A stretch of 64,000 nucleotides of DNA from Streptomyces laurentii (GTDB lineage: Bacteria; Actinomycetota; Actinomycetes; Streptomycetales; Streptomycetaceae), in NCBI GenBank assembly GCA_002355495.1, contig AP017424.1, positions 7,505,501-7,569,500 on the forward strand, in the 5' to 3' direction. Positions within the stretch are counted from its first letter, which is position 1. Every line of letters starts with the position of its first letter. The notes below the pieces were generated by a model. The model was not told the DNA's origin, searched no databases, and saw only the letters and a program-made list of their open reading frames with translations. Made by a program: the position numbers and the translations under genes. This document shows, one piece after another, positions 16,337 through 25,700 of this stretch.

Positions 16337-16356
16337 CGGAGTTTGATGAAACTCCG
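16337..16356. promoter_or_regulatory. Palindrome upstream of the interrupted small ORF
   Basis: Perfect 8-base arms CGGAGTTT and AAACTCCG around GATG, 30 bases before ATG 16386. This is the usual size for a phage-type repressor operator. No regulator is nearby, so the role is open. Confidence 0.35.
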
Positions 16357-16385
16357 TAGACACGGAAGGTGGCTGACCAGGGATT

Positions 16386-16473
16386 ATGACGGACGTAGAG
16401 TGGCTTGATCACTGGCTGCAACGGGCTCCGGTCCTCTCCGAGGCGACTCTGGAGCGGGTTGTTGAGCCCCTAG
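16386..16473 (+). pseudogene. Small ORF interrupted by nested insertion sequences
   Basis: ATG 16386 begins MTDVEWLDHWLQRAPVLSEA and then TLERVVEPL. It is broken at the CTAG target duplication of the IS701-type element. If both insertion sequences are removed, the frame continues at 19147 with AEDDE and a stop, giving a 34-residue acidic protein. Short proteins with a similar start (WLDxxL.xAPxLS) are common beside actinomycete mobile elements, but the function is unknown. Confidence 0.5.
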
Positions 16474-17918
16474 TAGGGCTTGGTCAGGTTCGTGTTGGTG
16501 TTGCGTGTCCTGCGGGTTTGGTGTGTCGTTGGGGACGTGTGACGCCGGAGGAAATGTCAGCTGTGCGTGGCGAGTTGGAGGACTTCGCGGCAGAGGTCTT
16601 CGAGCCGTTCGCGCGTAATGATCAGCGTCGGTGGGGGCGGGTCTACCTGCGGGGCCTGCTCACGGACGGGCAGCGCAAGTCGGTCGAGCCGATGGCCACC
16701 CGGCTTGGCGAGGACGGGAACCGGCAGGCCCTGGCCCACTTCATCACCACCAGCCCATGGGACCCGGCGCATGTGAGGGCCCGGCTGGCCTGGAGGATGG
16801 AGAAGGCGATCCGGCCCACCGTGCTGATCTTCGATGACACCGGGTTCCTCAAGGACGGCAATGCCTCGGCGTGTGTGTCGCGGCAGTACACAGGCACGGC
16901 GGGCAAGGTCACCAACTGCCAGGTGGGCGTCTCGCTGCACCTGGCCTCGGATCATGCCTCGGCGGCAGTGGACTGGCGGCTGTTCCTGCCCGAGACCTGG
17001 GCGCCCGGGTCCGTGAAGGCGGATCCGGACAAGGTCGCCCGCCGCGCCGCATGCCGGATTCCCGATGACATCGGGCATGTGGAGAAATGGCAGCTCGCAC
17101 TCGACATGCTCGACGAGACCCGCTCCTGGGGCATCGAGGTCCCGGTGGCCGTCGCGGACGCCGGATACGGCGACGCGGCCGCCTTCCGGCACGGCCTCCA
17201 GGCCCGCGGCCTCAACTACGTGGTGGGAATCTCCACCACCCTCTCGGCACAGCCCGGCCACGCGGTGCCGGTCGCAGAGCCGTACTCCGGGACCGGACGC
17301 CGGCCGGTGGCGAAGTACCCGGACAAGCCGCAGTCGGTGAAACAGCTGGTCATCGGGGCGGGCCGGAAGGCGGCGAAGCCGGTGCAATGGCGTGAGGGCT
17401 CCCGGCCCGGCACCGGCCGCAGCGGCTTCAAGCGGATGTACTCGCGGTTCGTGACTCTGCGGATCCGGCCTGCCGGACGAGAGGTCCGCCAGGCGGCCGA
17501 CGGCCCGGAACTGCCCGAGTGCTGGCTCCTGGCCGAGTGGCCGGCCGGCCAGGCCGAACCCGTCCAGTTCTGGCTCTCCGACCTGCCCGCCGACACCCCG
17601 CTGACCACCCTGGTCCGCCTGGCCAAGCTCCGCTGGCGCATCGAACACGACTACCGCGAGATGAAACAGGCCCTGGGCCTGGCCCACTTCGAGGGCCGCA
17701 CCTGGAACGGGTGGCACCACCACGTCACCCTCGTCTCCGTCGCCCACGCCTTCTGCACCTTGCAACGACTGGCCAGAGCCCCAAAAGACACGGCGCCGGC
17801 CTGAGCCTCTACCGCATCGTCCGCGAGCTACAGACCCTCCTCGCGACATGGACCGGCGTCTGCCCCACCTGTCACCGCGGCATACCCACACCAACACCAA
17901 CCTGACCAAGCCCTACTA
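16470..17918 (+). mobile_element. IS701-family insertion sequence
   Basis: Element body 16474-17915. Terminal inverted repeats: TAGGGCTTGGTCAGGTT at the left end, and its complement at the right end (17899-17915). CTAG at 16470-16473 is the left target duplication; the right copy is C17916-T-A, with its G displaced to 19146 by the IS630 insertion. A CTAG-like 4-base duplication is a hallmark of IS701-family elements. It carries one transposase gene. Confidence 0.88.
16554..17905 (+). CDS. IS701-family transposase (one-base frameshift near the 3' end)
   Basis: ATG 16554 has GGAGG just upstream and lies inside the element; a longer frame from 16386 belongs to the interrupted host ORF. DDE transposase with FDDTGFLKDG near residue 100, VAVADAGYGD around 200 and LAKLRWRIEHDYREMKQALG near 365 (catalytic D, D, E). 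As read, it stops at 17804. Restoring one C in the C-run at 17779-17782 would continue it to 17905 with LSLYRIVRELQTLLATWTG and CPTCHRG, the usual IS701 tail (450 residues). Confidence 0.85.
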
Positions 17919-19145
17919 GTGCCGCATCAGGCAACGTTTGCCCTGGTGACGACTTCGCGTAGGCGTTGGTCGGTGGCGTGCTTGTTCCGCCAGATGAGGT
18001 AGCGGCGGATCATGCTGCCCTGGGCCTTGTGGCTGGGGTGGTCGGTGCCGTCTAGGGCGAAATAGCGCAGGGCGGTGAACTGGGCCTCGATCCGGTTGAG
18101 CCAGGAGCTGTTGGTCGGGGTGTAGGCGATCTCGACGTTGTTCGCCGCAGCCCACGTCCCGACCCGCTGGCACCGCTTCGTCGTCAGGTGCGGCGAGTAG
18201 TTGTCACAGACGATCGCGATGCGTACGTCCGTCGGGTGCAGCGAGCACAGGTAGCGGCAGAACTCCAGGAACTTCGAGCGGTTCTTCGTCTTCTTGATGT
18301 GACCGTAGAGCTGGTCCTTGGCCAGGTCGTAGGCGGCGAACAGGTGCCGGACCCCGTGCGGACGGCTGTAGGTCGCCCGCCTGCGGGGCCGGGGCTCGCG
18401 GTCGGGGTTCTTGTGCCGGCCGCCGCGTTCGGCCCACTGCCGTCCGGGGTGGGGCTGGAGGTTGAGCGGGCCGAACTCGTCCATGCAGAAGATGACTTCG
18501 GGCTCGCCGTCCTCGGGTGTCACCTCGCCGTCGGCTATCGCGTAGAGATGTTCGACCCGGGCCTTCTTGGCCGCGTAGTCAGGGTCGCGGGAGGTCTTCC
18601 AGGTCTTCACGCGTTGAAAGGAGACGCCCTCCTCGCGGAGCAGGATCCGAAGGCCCTCGTGGCTGATGTCATCGACCACCCCCTCGGCGACCAGGAAATC
18701 GGCCAGTTTCGCCAGGCTCCAGGTCGAGAACGGCAGGCCGTGCTCGGCCGGCTTGGACTTCGCGATCTTCTTGATCTCCCGGCGTTCGGGCAGCGTGAAC
18801 GTCCTGGGCCGGCCGCCCTTGTACTTCGGATAGAGAGAGTCGAAGCCGTCGGAGTTGAAGTTGTGGATCACATCCCGGACCCGGTCCGCGCTGGTGAACG
18901 TCACCTCCGCGATCTTCGCCACGTCCATGCGCTGGGCGGACAGCAGCACCATCTGGGCCCGCCGCCAGGTCACCACCGACCCGGTTCCCCGGCGGACGAT
19001 CCGAAGCAGCCGTCGCCCCTCATCTTCATCAATCTCACGCACTCGCACACGTTCAGCCACGTGATCATTCTGATCGCCCGGAGCTGCCAACCGCAGCGAC
19101 CGGGCGACTCGTCACGAGAGGCGAAGGTTGCCTGATGCGGCACTA
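17917..19145 (-). mobile_element. IS630-family insertion sequence nested in the IS701 target duplication
   Basis: Perfect 17-base terminal inverted repeats beginning GTGCCGCATCAGGCAAC at 17919 and its complement ending at 19143. They are flanked by TA at 17917-17918 and 19144-19145, the TA duplication of IS630/Tc1-type elements. It landed on the TA of the CTAG duplication made by the IS701 element. Confidence 0.9.
17927..19090 (-). CDS. IS630-family transposase
   Basis: 387 residues. N-terminal helix-turn-helix (MDVAKIAEVTFTSADRVRDV), then a linker GGRPRTFTLPERREI. The DDE domain has VIFCMDEFGPLNL, the IVCDNYSPHL second aspartate, and NSSWLNRIEAQFTALRYF with the catalytic E. Intact from start to stop inside the inverted repeats, so the element may be active. 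Confidence 0.9.
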   Translation of the reverse strand: MAAPGDQNDHVAERVRVREIDEDEGRRLLRIVRRGTGSVVTWRRAQMVLLSAQRMDVAKIAEVTFTSADRVRDVIHNFNSDGFDSLYPKYKGGRPRTFTLPERREIKKIAKSKPAEHGLPFSTWSLAKLADFLVAEGVVDDISHEGLRILLREEGVSFQRVKTWKTSRDPDYAAKKARVEHLYAIADGEVTPEDGEPEVIFCMDEFGPLNLQPHPGRQWAERGGRHKNPDREPRPRRRATYSRPHGVRHLFAAYDLAKDQLYGHIKKTKNRSKFLEFCRYLCSLHPTDVRIAIVCDNYSPHLTTKRCQRVGTWAAANNVEIAYTPTNSSWLNRIEAQFTALRYFALDGTDHPSHKAQGSMIRRYLIWRNKHATDQRLREVVTRANVA

Positions 19146-19149
19146 GCTG

Positions 19150-19290
19150 AGGATGATGAGTAGGTTCTGTCCGGTCGACCAGCCCGTCCGCTCGAGTGAC
19201 GCCATCTGTGACGGTCTTCATGCGGGCGAAGGCATGCTCGGCGCTGGCACGGGGGTTCTTGTGGGTCCGGTTGTGCTTCCTTCCAGTCCG
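19150..19290 (-). pseudogene. IS5/IS4-like transposase remnant
   Basis: The minus strand reads HNRTHKNPRASAEHAFARMK, the conserved C-terminal catalytic-Glu region of IS5-type (DDE_4) transposases. It continues for only about 20 divergent residues before decaying into ADGLVDRTEP. No inverted repeats or start were found. Confidence 0.55.
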
Positions 19291-19379
19291 ACAAGGTGAT
19301 CAAGCGCGAGAAGCTGTTTGACGCCAGAGGTTCAAAGCCAAGTTGAGTCGAACTGCCCGACTATTCCAGGCTCGCGTGC

Positions 19380-19690
19380 GAAGTACCCCTGGCCCGACCA
19401 TGGTGCCCCGTGGGTCGGGCTCTATGTCTTTGGTCAAGCTCGGGCTGCCGGCCTGCACCACCCTGTACCTGTCCCAGGTCTCTTCCGGATAGGGGAATGA
19501 CACGGTGCCGCGGAAGGCGCATCGCGACCGCCGTCCTTGCCGTCCCCGAAGACCTGGACCCCGGGCCCAAGAACGCACTTGGCGAGGGCCTGGACAAGCT
19601 GTTCGAATCGACGGCCGTCTAAGCGGTTCAGGTCATCGTCCACAGCCGAACTCGTTCCTGCCGGCACCGAGACGATGCAGCGATTCGGCC
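19380..19690 (-). pseudogene. Remnant of a nuclease-domain (restriction-like) NTPase protein
   Basis: The minus strand has LNRLDGRRFEQLVQALAKCV and then LGPGVQVFGDGKDGGRDA. After a frameshift at about 19515, AFRGTVSFPYPEETWDRYRV continues as VQAG. This matches the N-terminal nuclease-like module of large actinobacterial ATPase/HTH proteins (pattern LGPRxFExLxxALxxxVLGPGxxxFGDGPDGGREA..G). Both sides are truncated, so it is a relic, possibly of a defence gene. Confidence 0.6.
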
Positions 19691-19999
19691 GAAGCTCACT
19701 GCATAGGTGGACAACTGCGAGCAGAGTGACTGCAGCGGCGGACAACATTCACATCCGGCGAGCAGAACAGGAAGAGTTCACTGCTTCAGCTTGTCGCCCT
19801 TGGTCTCACCGAACTGCACGGGGAGTCTCAGACATCAAGGCCGGACGTTGGTGCTGCTTTCCGGGGCCGTGACGCCGGACCGGTCAGCGATCCGGGAAGC
19901 GGGGGCCGGAATCCACGAGATGCCGTTCTAGCTTCCTCACGGCTGCGACTTCGGCGCGGTCCGCGATGCCGACTGGAGATCGTGGTCCTGGACTTCGCA

Positions 20000-20096
20000 A
20001 TACATGCCCCGCGCTTCCTGGTTGGATCAAGCGCGCGCCGCGAGCCTGATCGGCACCACGATCGAGTGGTACGACAACTCATTCGATCAGGGCTAG
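20000..20096 (+). pseudogene. MFS transporter fragment
   Basis: AASLIGTTIEWYD at 20037-20075 is the first-helix signature of metabolite:proton symporter MFS proteins (usually followed by FFLYG). Here it reads NSFD and then stops. Only about 30 residues are recognisable. Confidence 0.5.
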
Positions 20097-20944
20097 GACC
20101 TGCGCTATCCCGGTTCTCGGAAGGCGAGAACCAGCACCGAACCAGCACGGGCGGGAGAGGTGCTGATTCGGGACTCGAGGGAGGCTGCTCCGGACGTAAT
20201 CCGGGGTGCCTTTCGGCTGAGCCTTTCCGTCACTCTGCGTTGCTGCCTCAACCCCGATCCGGGCCTGGGGCATGCTGGAGGGGTGAGTAGTGCACCGGTC
20301 GTCGTACATCGGTCTTCCCACGCGGGCATGCGGGACCGGTAGCTCGGGGCGTGACCGACTGGCCGGCCCGCGTGCCATGCGTGCACTGGCCCCTACGGCC
20401 CCACGGTGGTGCGGGAGTGGATGGATAGGTGGTATCCGCCCCAGCCGACGCCCGGGTGCAACACCTTCGCGCGGGTTCCGGCCGGGCCGGTGATGTGGGT
20501 GGAAGCCAGGACCAGGTGGACCCGACTCCGAACCGCGCTTCGGGCCTGCCGGCCGGTCGCACGGTTGTTCTGCTCTCACTCCTCCCCGCCGCCCTACCGG
20601 GGCCGGTCGTGCCGACTGGACCGCTGCCCGCGATCCGGGATTCGCCCTGGCACGTCACCGGGTCGCCCCGGGCGCTCCTGCATGGAGTAGAAAAGGAGGC
20701 CGCTGCCGTCGGCGCGCATGGGGGTGCCGTCGCCCACATCTCTGGATCAGACCAGAGGGCCCTGCTTCAGCCCCGCGGAACACATCGCGATCCAACTCTT
20801 CGGAACAGGTTCAGGTTGACGGGGAAGATGCGAACAGGTTCGCGGTGACGGGATCACGGCCGAACATCCCTGGCGTCGGCAGAGAGGACGTTGGCCCGGA
20901 CGGCACCGTCGTCGTTTCCGTGAGGACTCTCTCGGACCTGTATC
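20097..20944. other. Gene-poor decayed stretch
   Basis: About 850 bases with short frames on both strands, none with a recognisable domain, good ribosome site or consistent codon bias. It lies between the MFS scrap and the 3' end of cas2 and is best read as degenerate DNA. There is nothing further I can support. Confidence 0.5.
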
Positions 20945-21262
20945 TCAGGAAGAGTCATGCGGGTTCTTAAGCATTGGTGCGGCTCTCATCCGAATCAGAG
21001 TGAGCCCGTCGAAGTCTTCCGGGACACGGCGACGTGTTCCGGCCGTGCGGATCGAGTAGCCCTGTTCTGTGGGCGAGGGATGGATGAGGACGGCAGCCCC
21101 ATCGCCCACGGTTTCACTGACGGCTTGCCAGAGCTGATCGCGCACTTGGGCGGAGACGCTGCCGACGAAGATGCCAGTGACGACTTCACTGGTCCAGCGG
21201 CTCAGGGCTCCTCGGAGGCGGTCAGGGACAGCAGTGGTGGCGATGACGACCATGGAAGGCAT
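20945..21262 (-). CDS. cas2e: Type I-E CRISPR-associated endoribonuclease Cas2
   Basis: 105 residues from ATG 21262, which shares one base with the cas1 stop (TGATG); a TTG one codon earlier is possible. It begins MPSMVVIATTAVPDRLRGAL and contains EVVTGIFVGSVSAQVRDQLW, the Cas2e (YgbF/CasD-like) pattern. It forms the Cas1-Cas2 integrase that inserts new spacers. Last gene of the minus-strand cas6e-scar, cas1, cas2 set, 460 bases from the nearest recognisable older gene scrap. Confidence 0.93.
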   Translation of the reverse strand: MPSMVVIATTAVPDRLRGALSRWTSEVVTGIFVGSVSAQVRDQLWQAVSETVGDGAAVLIHPSPTEQGYSIRTAGTRRRVPEDFDGLTLIRMRAAPMLKNPHDSS

Positions 21263-22275
21263 CAACTGTCCCCTTGGGCGTAATTGACGCCTGCCGGCAG
21301 GACGCCGACCTTGGGGTCCCAGAGGTGGACCATCTCGACATCGTGTTTTTCCTGGGGGCCGTCGCCGTCCGCAGAGGCACTGCCATCAGCCGCCACATGG
21401 CGGGGCGTTAAGAGAGCCTGAACGTCGCGGACGATACGGGGCAGGAGTTTCAGGAGGCGGAGGTCTTCGCGGAAACGACGGCGTGCATCCTGCTCGGGAT
21501 GGTCGGAATTGTGGAGAGCGAAGGCCAGCGGCAGGGTGGTCTCTGCCTTATAGAGGTCGGCGACGTCGTATACGAAGGCATGCTGCGTTCCGGCGTGGAC
21601 GAAGCCGAGGGCCGGGGAGAGGCCGAGGGCGATGAGGGCGGCGTGAGTGATGCCGTAGAGGCAGGTGTTTGCGGCGGACAGGGCCAGGTTGACGGGGTCC
21701 TGTGCCTCCCATTGATCGGGGCGGTAGTTCCGGCGGAAGCGGCCGATGCCGTGCTGCTGGGCGAGGATTTTGTAGAAGGCTTTCATGCGTTGGCCTTCGA
21801 AACCGCGTAACTGCTCGAGGGTGACGGCGTTCGGGAGATCGGCGTCCTTGAAGCGCATGCCGTACATGTGCTTGGCGACATCGAGGCGTTGTTCCGGGTC
21901 GGACCAGCGGGTGACCTGTTGTTCGAGCCAGTGGGTCGTGAGGGAGGCGGGGAGGATGCCGGCGTAGGCGCGCACGCCTCCTGCTCCGACGCTCACGACG
22001 CTGGTGCCGTGGCGCGCGAGGGTGTTCAGGGCGGGGGTGGTGATGGAAACGCCCGGACCAAGGAGGAGACAGGAGAGAGCCGCGGTTGGGATGTAGACGA
22101 GGTCGGTGCGCTCAGCATCGACATGAATCTGAGCGCAGACGCCGGTGTCGTCCTGCACCACTCGGACCATGTCGAGGTAGAGGAACGATAACGAGTCAGC
22201 GATCCTGGGCAGCATCGCGAGGGTGGGGGAGGCGAGCCGCTGTCGGGCGTCGCCTCCCCGCTTCTGTGCACTCAT
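21262..22275 (-). CDS. cas1e: Type I-E CRISPR-associated integrase Cas1
   Basis: 337 residues. Cas1e start LASPTLAMLPRIADSLSFLYLD. The catalytic acidic/histidine residues can be located: Glu in LRGFEGQRMKAFYK, His in LGFVHAGTQHAF, and Asp in VYDVADLYK. The start overlaps by 4 bases (ATGA) the stop of a short upstream frame that is a cas6e scar. The protein looks intact, so spacer acquisition may still work, although cas1-cas2 are physically apart from the effector genes. Confidence 0.95.
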   Translation of the reverse strand: MSAQKRGGDARQRLASPTLAMLPRIADSLSFLYLDMVRVVQDDTGVCAQIHVDAERTDLVYIPTAALSCLLLGPGVSITTPALNTLARHGTSVVSVGAGGVRAYAGILPASLTTHWLEQQVTRWSDPEQRLDVAKHMYGMRFKDADLPNAVTLEQLRGFEGQRMKAFYKILAQQHGIGRFRRNYRPDQWEAQDPVNLALSAANTCLYGITHAALIALGLSPALGFVHAGTQHAFVYDVADLYKAETTLPLAFALHNSDHPEQDARRRFREDLRLLKLLPRIVRDVQALLTPRHVAADGSASADGDGPQEKHDVEMVHLWDPKVGVLPAGVNYAQGDS

Positions 22276-22415
22276 GCCGTTGTCGCGGGGGCCAGGTTGA
22301 GCATGACGTCGCCGTAGGGCTTGTCGCGTCCGTTATCAGTCAAGATGGCCTCGCGGAAGGCATCGGGGCCGGCCGCAGTGGTGGTGCCGTCATAGCGGAC
22401 GAGGCTGTATCGCAT
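22272..22415 (-). pseudogene. C-terminal scar of cas6e, still with ribosome site
   Basis: 47 residues from ATG 22415, with GAGGAGGAAC upstream. The end, DAFREAILTDNGRDKPYGDV then MLNLAPATTA, aligns with the C-terminus of the intact Cas6e at 33409 (EATRAAVTNGIGKGQAYGLG, LLSLTP): the same spacing around the glycine-rich RNA-binding loop, which is degraded here. It ends in an ATGA overlap with cas1, the normal cas6e-cas1 junction. It likely survives only as a translated lead-in to cas1. Confidence 0.65.
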
Positions 22416-22718
22416 TCCTAGTTCCTCCTCTTTTGCGGGGGCGGCGTGCTGCCGTGAAAGTGGTGGGAGCGAGGACATGGAGCCGCCGGCCGGCTGTAGG
22501 CCGCCCTGCAGCGCCACCACTGGCCAGCCTCCGGGCCGGACAGTGGCACGGCACGGCCGCGATTCCCTCCGACTCCCATGGCAGGCGTTCACGTTAGGTG
22601 GAGTTGATATCGATGGGTCAGTACACCGGGCTCCTTTCGCTCAATACAGTGAACATAGGACGAGTCTCTTGATTTCCGCCTTGCCTCACCAGCGGGAGAC
22701 GGAGTAAACGATCAAGGA
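22416..22718. other. Spacer between array 1 trailer and the cas1 unit
   Basis: About 300 bases of non-repeat sequence, less GC-rich than its surroundings in places (22650-22680). No gene is seen. A promoter for the cas6e-scar/cas1/cas2 unit could lie here on the minus strand; a TATGTT at about 22658 is a weak -10 candidate. Read-through from the array transcript is an alternative. Confidence 0.3.
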
Positions 22719-25700
22719 CGGTGCAGCTCCGCGTGGGCGGAGCGGACCATCCTGTGCGGAACAGGGGCCAGTTAGAGGACGGTGCAGCTCTGCGTGGGCG
22801 GAGCGGACCGCTCGGGGAAGAACCGGGACTCGAACGCGAACGGGTCAGCTCCGCGTGGGCGGAGCGGACCCTGACCGCGGTCCCGGACCCGGAGTTGCCT
22901 ACGGTTCAGCTCCGCGTGGGCGGAGCAGACCTTCCCGAGGCGGAGTGGATCTGCGCCGACGTCGGTTCAGCTCCGCGTGGGCGGAGCGGACGTGTGGATC
23001 GAGGAAGCCGCCGACGTCGCCGATGGTTCAGCTCCGCGTGGGCGGAGCGGACCCCCCGATGAGAGGGGGCCTGCGCCTCACGGCGGTTCAGCTCCGCGTG
23101 GGCGGAGCGGACGGTTTCGTCACGTGACGGCCGGGCCGCCGGGGCGGTTCAGCTCCGCGTGGGCGGAGCGGACCCGAGTGGCGCGGGCAGGGGCTGGGAA
23201 AGCGGCGGTTCAGCTCCGCGTGGGCGGAGCGGACTGAAGCGACTGCCGCAGCCCGTCCGCCGACTGCGGTTCAGCTCCGCGTGGGCGGAGCGGACGCCAG
23301 CGTGTTCGGGTAGTCCTTCTTCGCCGCCGGTTCAGCTCCGCGTGGGCGGAGCGGACGCGGATGTGCGAACGGGCGGCGGCGATCAGGGCGGTTCAGCTCC
23401 GCGTGGGCGGAGCGGACGCGAGTTCGGCGGGGTGCCGTTGGCCGGGGATCGGTTCAGCTCCGCGTGGGCGGAGCGGACGGCCTTGCCGGTCTCCGGGTCG
23501 TGGGTGGTCTCGGTTCAGCTCCGCGTGGGCGGAGCGGACGCATCAAACCAGTACTGGATCGCCTCCTCGGCCGGTTCAGCTCCGCGTGGGCGGAGCGGAC
23601 CGAAGAAGCGGCTCGCGGACGCTGAGAACATCCGGTTCAGCTCCGCGTGGGCGGAGCGGACTGATGTACGCGACCGGCGAGCGCCAGGCCGACCGGTTCA
23701 GCTCCGCGTGGGCGGAGCGGACACGGTCCGGCTCTCCGACATCGGACTGCCCGGCGGTTCAGCTCCGCGTGGGCGGAGCGGACCGGCTCGTGCACGGCGA
23801 TCCGGCGGCCACCAACGGTTCAGCTCCGCGTGGGCGGAGCGGACGTTCTTCCGCCTCGGGGAGAGGGCCACCGGTCAGGTTCAGCTCCGCGTGGGCGGAG
23901 CGGACGCCCGCGCGACGGCGGGCCCCTCACCTATGGCCGGTTCAGCTCCGCGTGGGCGGAGCGGACCTTCTCCCCGCCGCCGGTCAGCAGCCCCCGGTAC
24001 GGTTCAGCTCCGCGTGGGCGGAGCGGACGCGGTGCGCGGCGGCGTGCTGGGGCACCCGGCCGGTTCAGCTCCGCGTGGGCGGAGCGGACGCCGCACCCAG
24101 GCCGTAATGCCCGCGGATCGTCGGTTCAGCTCCGCGTGGGCGGAGCGGACCGTGCGCGCGCTCGCTCCGTGGGTCCGTCAGCCGGTTCAGCTCCGCGTGG
24201 GCGGAGCGGACAAGGCGATGCACGCCACCCGCACCCCCGAGACCGGTTCAGCTCCGCGTGGGCGGAGCGGACGTAGTCACCGGCGGACAGGCTGGACGAG
24301 ACGCTGGTTCAGCTCCGCGTGGGCGGAGCGGACGACGAAAGCCCGTCGACCGAAAGGCCGACGGGCGGTTCAGCTCCGCGTGGGCGGAGCGGACGCCGTG
24401 GCAGCCTCCGCAAGGGACGCAGCCAGCGGTTCAGCTCCGCGTGGGCGGAGCGGACTACACCGCCAACTCGGCGTCGCGTGATCGTGGCGGTTCAGCTCCG
24501 CGTGGGCGGAGCGGACGCAGCGTCGCCGATTACGGTGTTCGCCAGTGCCGGTTCAGCTCCGCGTGGGCGGAGCGGACCGCCCCAGCCACATGGCCGAGAC
24601 CGGCCGCGCCGGTTCAGCTCCGCGTGGGCGGAGCGGACTGAGCCCCCGGCACCCGCCGGGGGCTCGCCTGCGGTTCAGCTCCGCGTGGGCGGAGCGGACG
24701 GTGTCGAGGCCGTCGGGGAGGCCGGTGATGACGGTTCAGCTCCGCGTGGGCGGAGCGGACGTCCAGATCGCTGTGGGGCTGTTCCAATCGTTCGGTTCAG
24801 CTCCGCGTGGGCGGAGCGGACTCATAGTGCACGAGAGTGGTGTCCCCTGTCAGCGGTTCAGCTCCGCGTGGGCGGAGCGGACGTCCCGTTTCCGCCCGGC
24901 CCGTTCCCGGGGGACGGTTCAGCTCCGCGTGGCGGAGCGGACGTGATGTCCACCGAAGACACGGTTGGCATGCACGGTTCAGCTCCGCGTGGGCGGAGCG
25001 GACTTCTACCTCCGGACCGTGCGGTCCGGGCCCTACGGTTCAGCTCCGCGTGGGCGGAGCGGACTTCGTCGCGTTGCCGCGTCCGGTGCCGTACAGCGGT
25101 TCAGCTCCGCGTGGGCGGAGCGGACACCTAGGCATCCTCGAATTCGCCGGGGCCCTGCGGTTCAGCTCCGCGTGGGCGGAGCGGACACCGCCGCCCACGG
25201 CAAGGGCCAGACCATCGTCGGTTCAGCTCCGCGTGGGCGGAGCGGACTCGGGGTTGAGTAGCTGGTCAAGGTTGAGCAGCGGTTCAGCTCCGCGTGGGCG
25301 GAGCGGACACCATCAACCAACTCGCCGCGTACGCAGGCCTCGGTTCAGCTCCGCGTGGGCGGAGCGGACGTGGTCTCGGTTCCCAACGACGCCCACGCGG
25401 ACGGTTCAGCTCCGCGTGGGCGGAGCGGACGTGTCCGCTGTGCTGGTCCAGCAACCGCAGGGCGGTTCAGCTCCGCGTGGGCGGAGCGGACCGGCGCTTC
25501 TGCCTCTCCGACTCCTCGGCCGCCGGTTCAGCTCCGCGTGGGCGGAGCGGACGCCCTCAGCCTCACCGGGACCAAACTCAGCGGCGGTTCAGCTCCGCGT
25601 GGGCGGAGCGGACGTGACTGCTGGACTGGCCGCCGCCGCAGTCGGCGGTTCAGCTCCGCGTGGGCGGAGCGGACGCGGAGATGATCCGGCTGCGGATCGC

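Noticed and set aside
16206..16421. A 71-residue complete small protein
   Set aside because: The last 43 residues are clearly the tail of an aldehyde dehydrogenase; the first 28 are unrelated flank, so it is a remnant.
20248..20848. Several 100-160-residue frames between 20.2 and 20.8 kb
   Set aside because: No domain, poor ribosome sites, and overlapping frames on both strands with no consistent codon bias; treated as decayed DNA.
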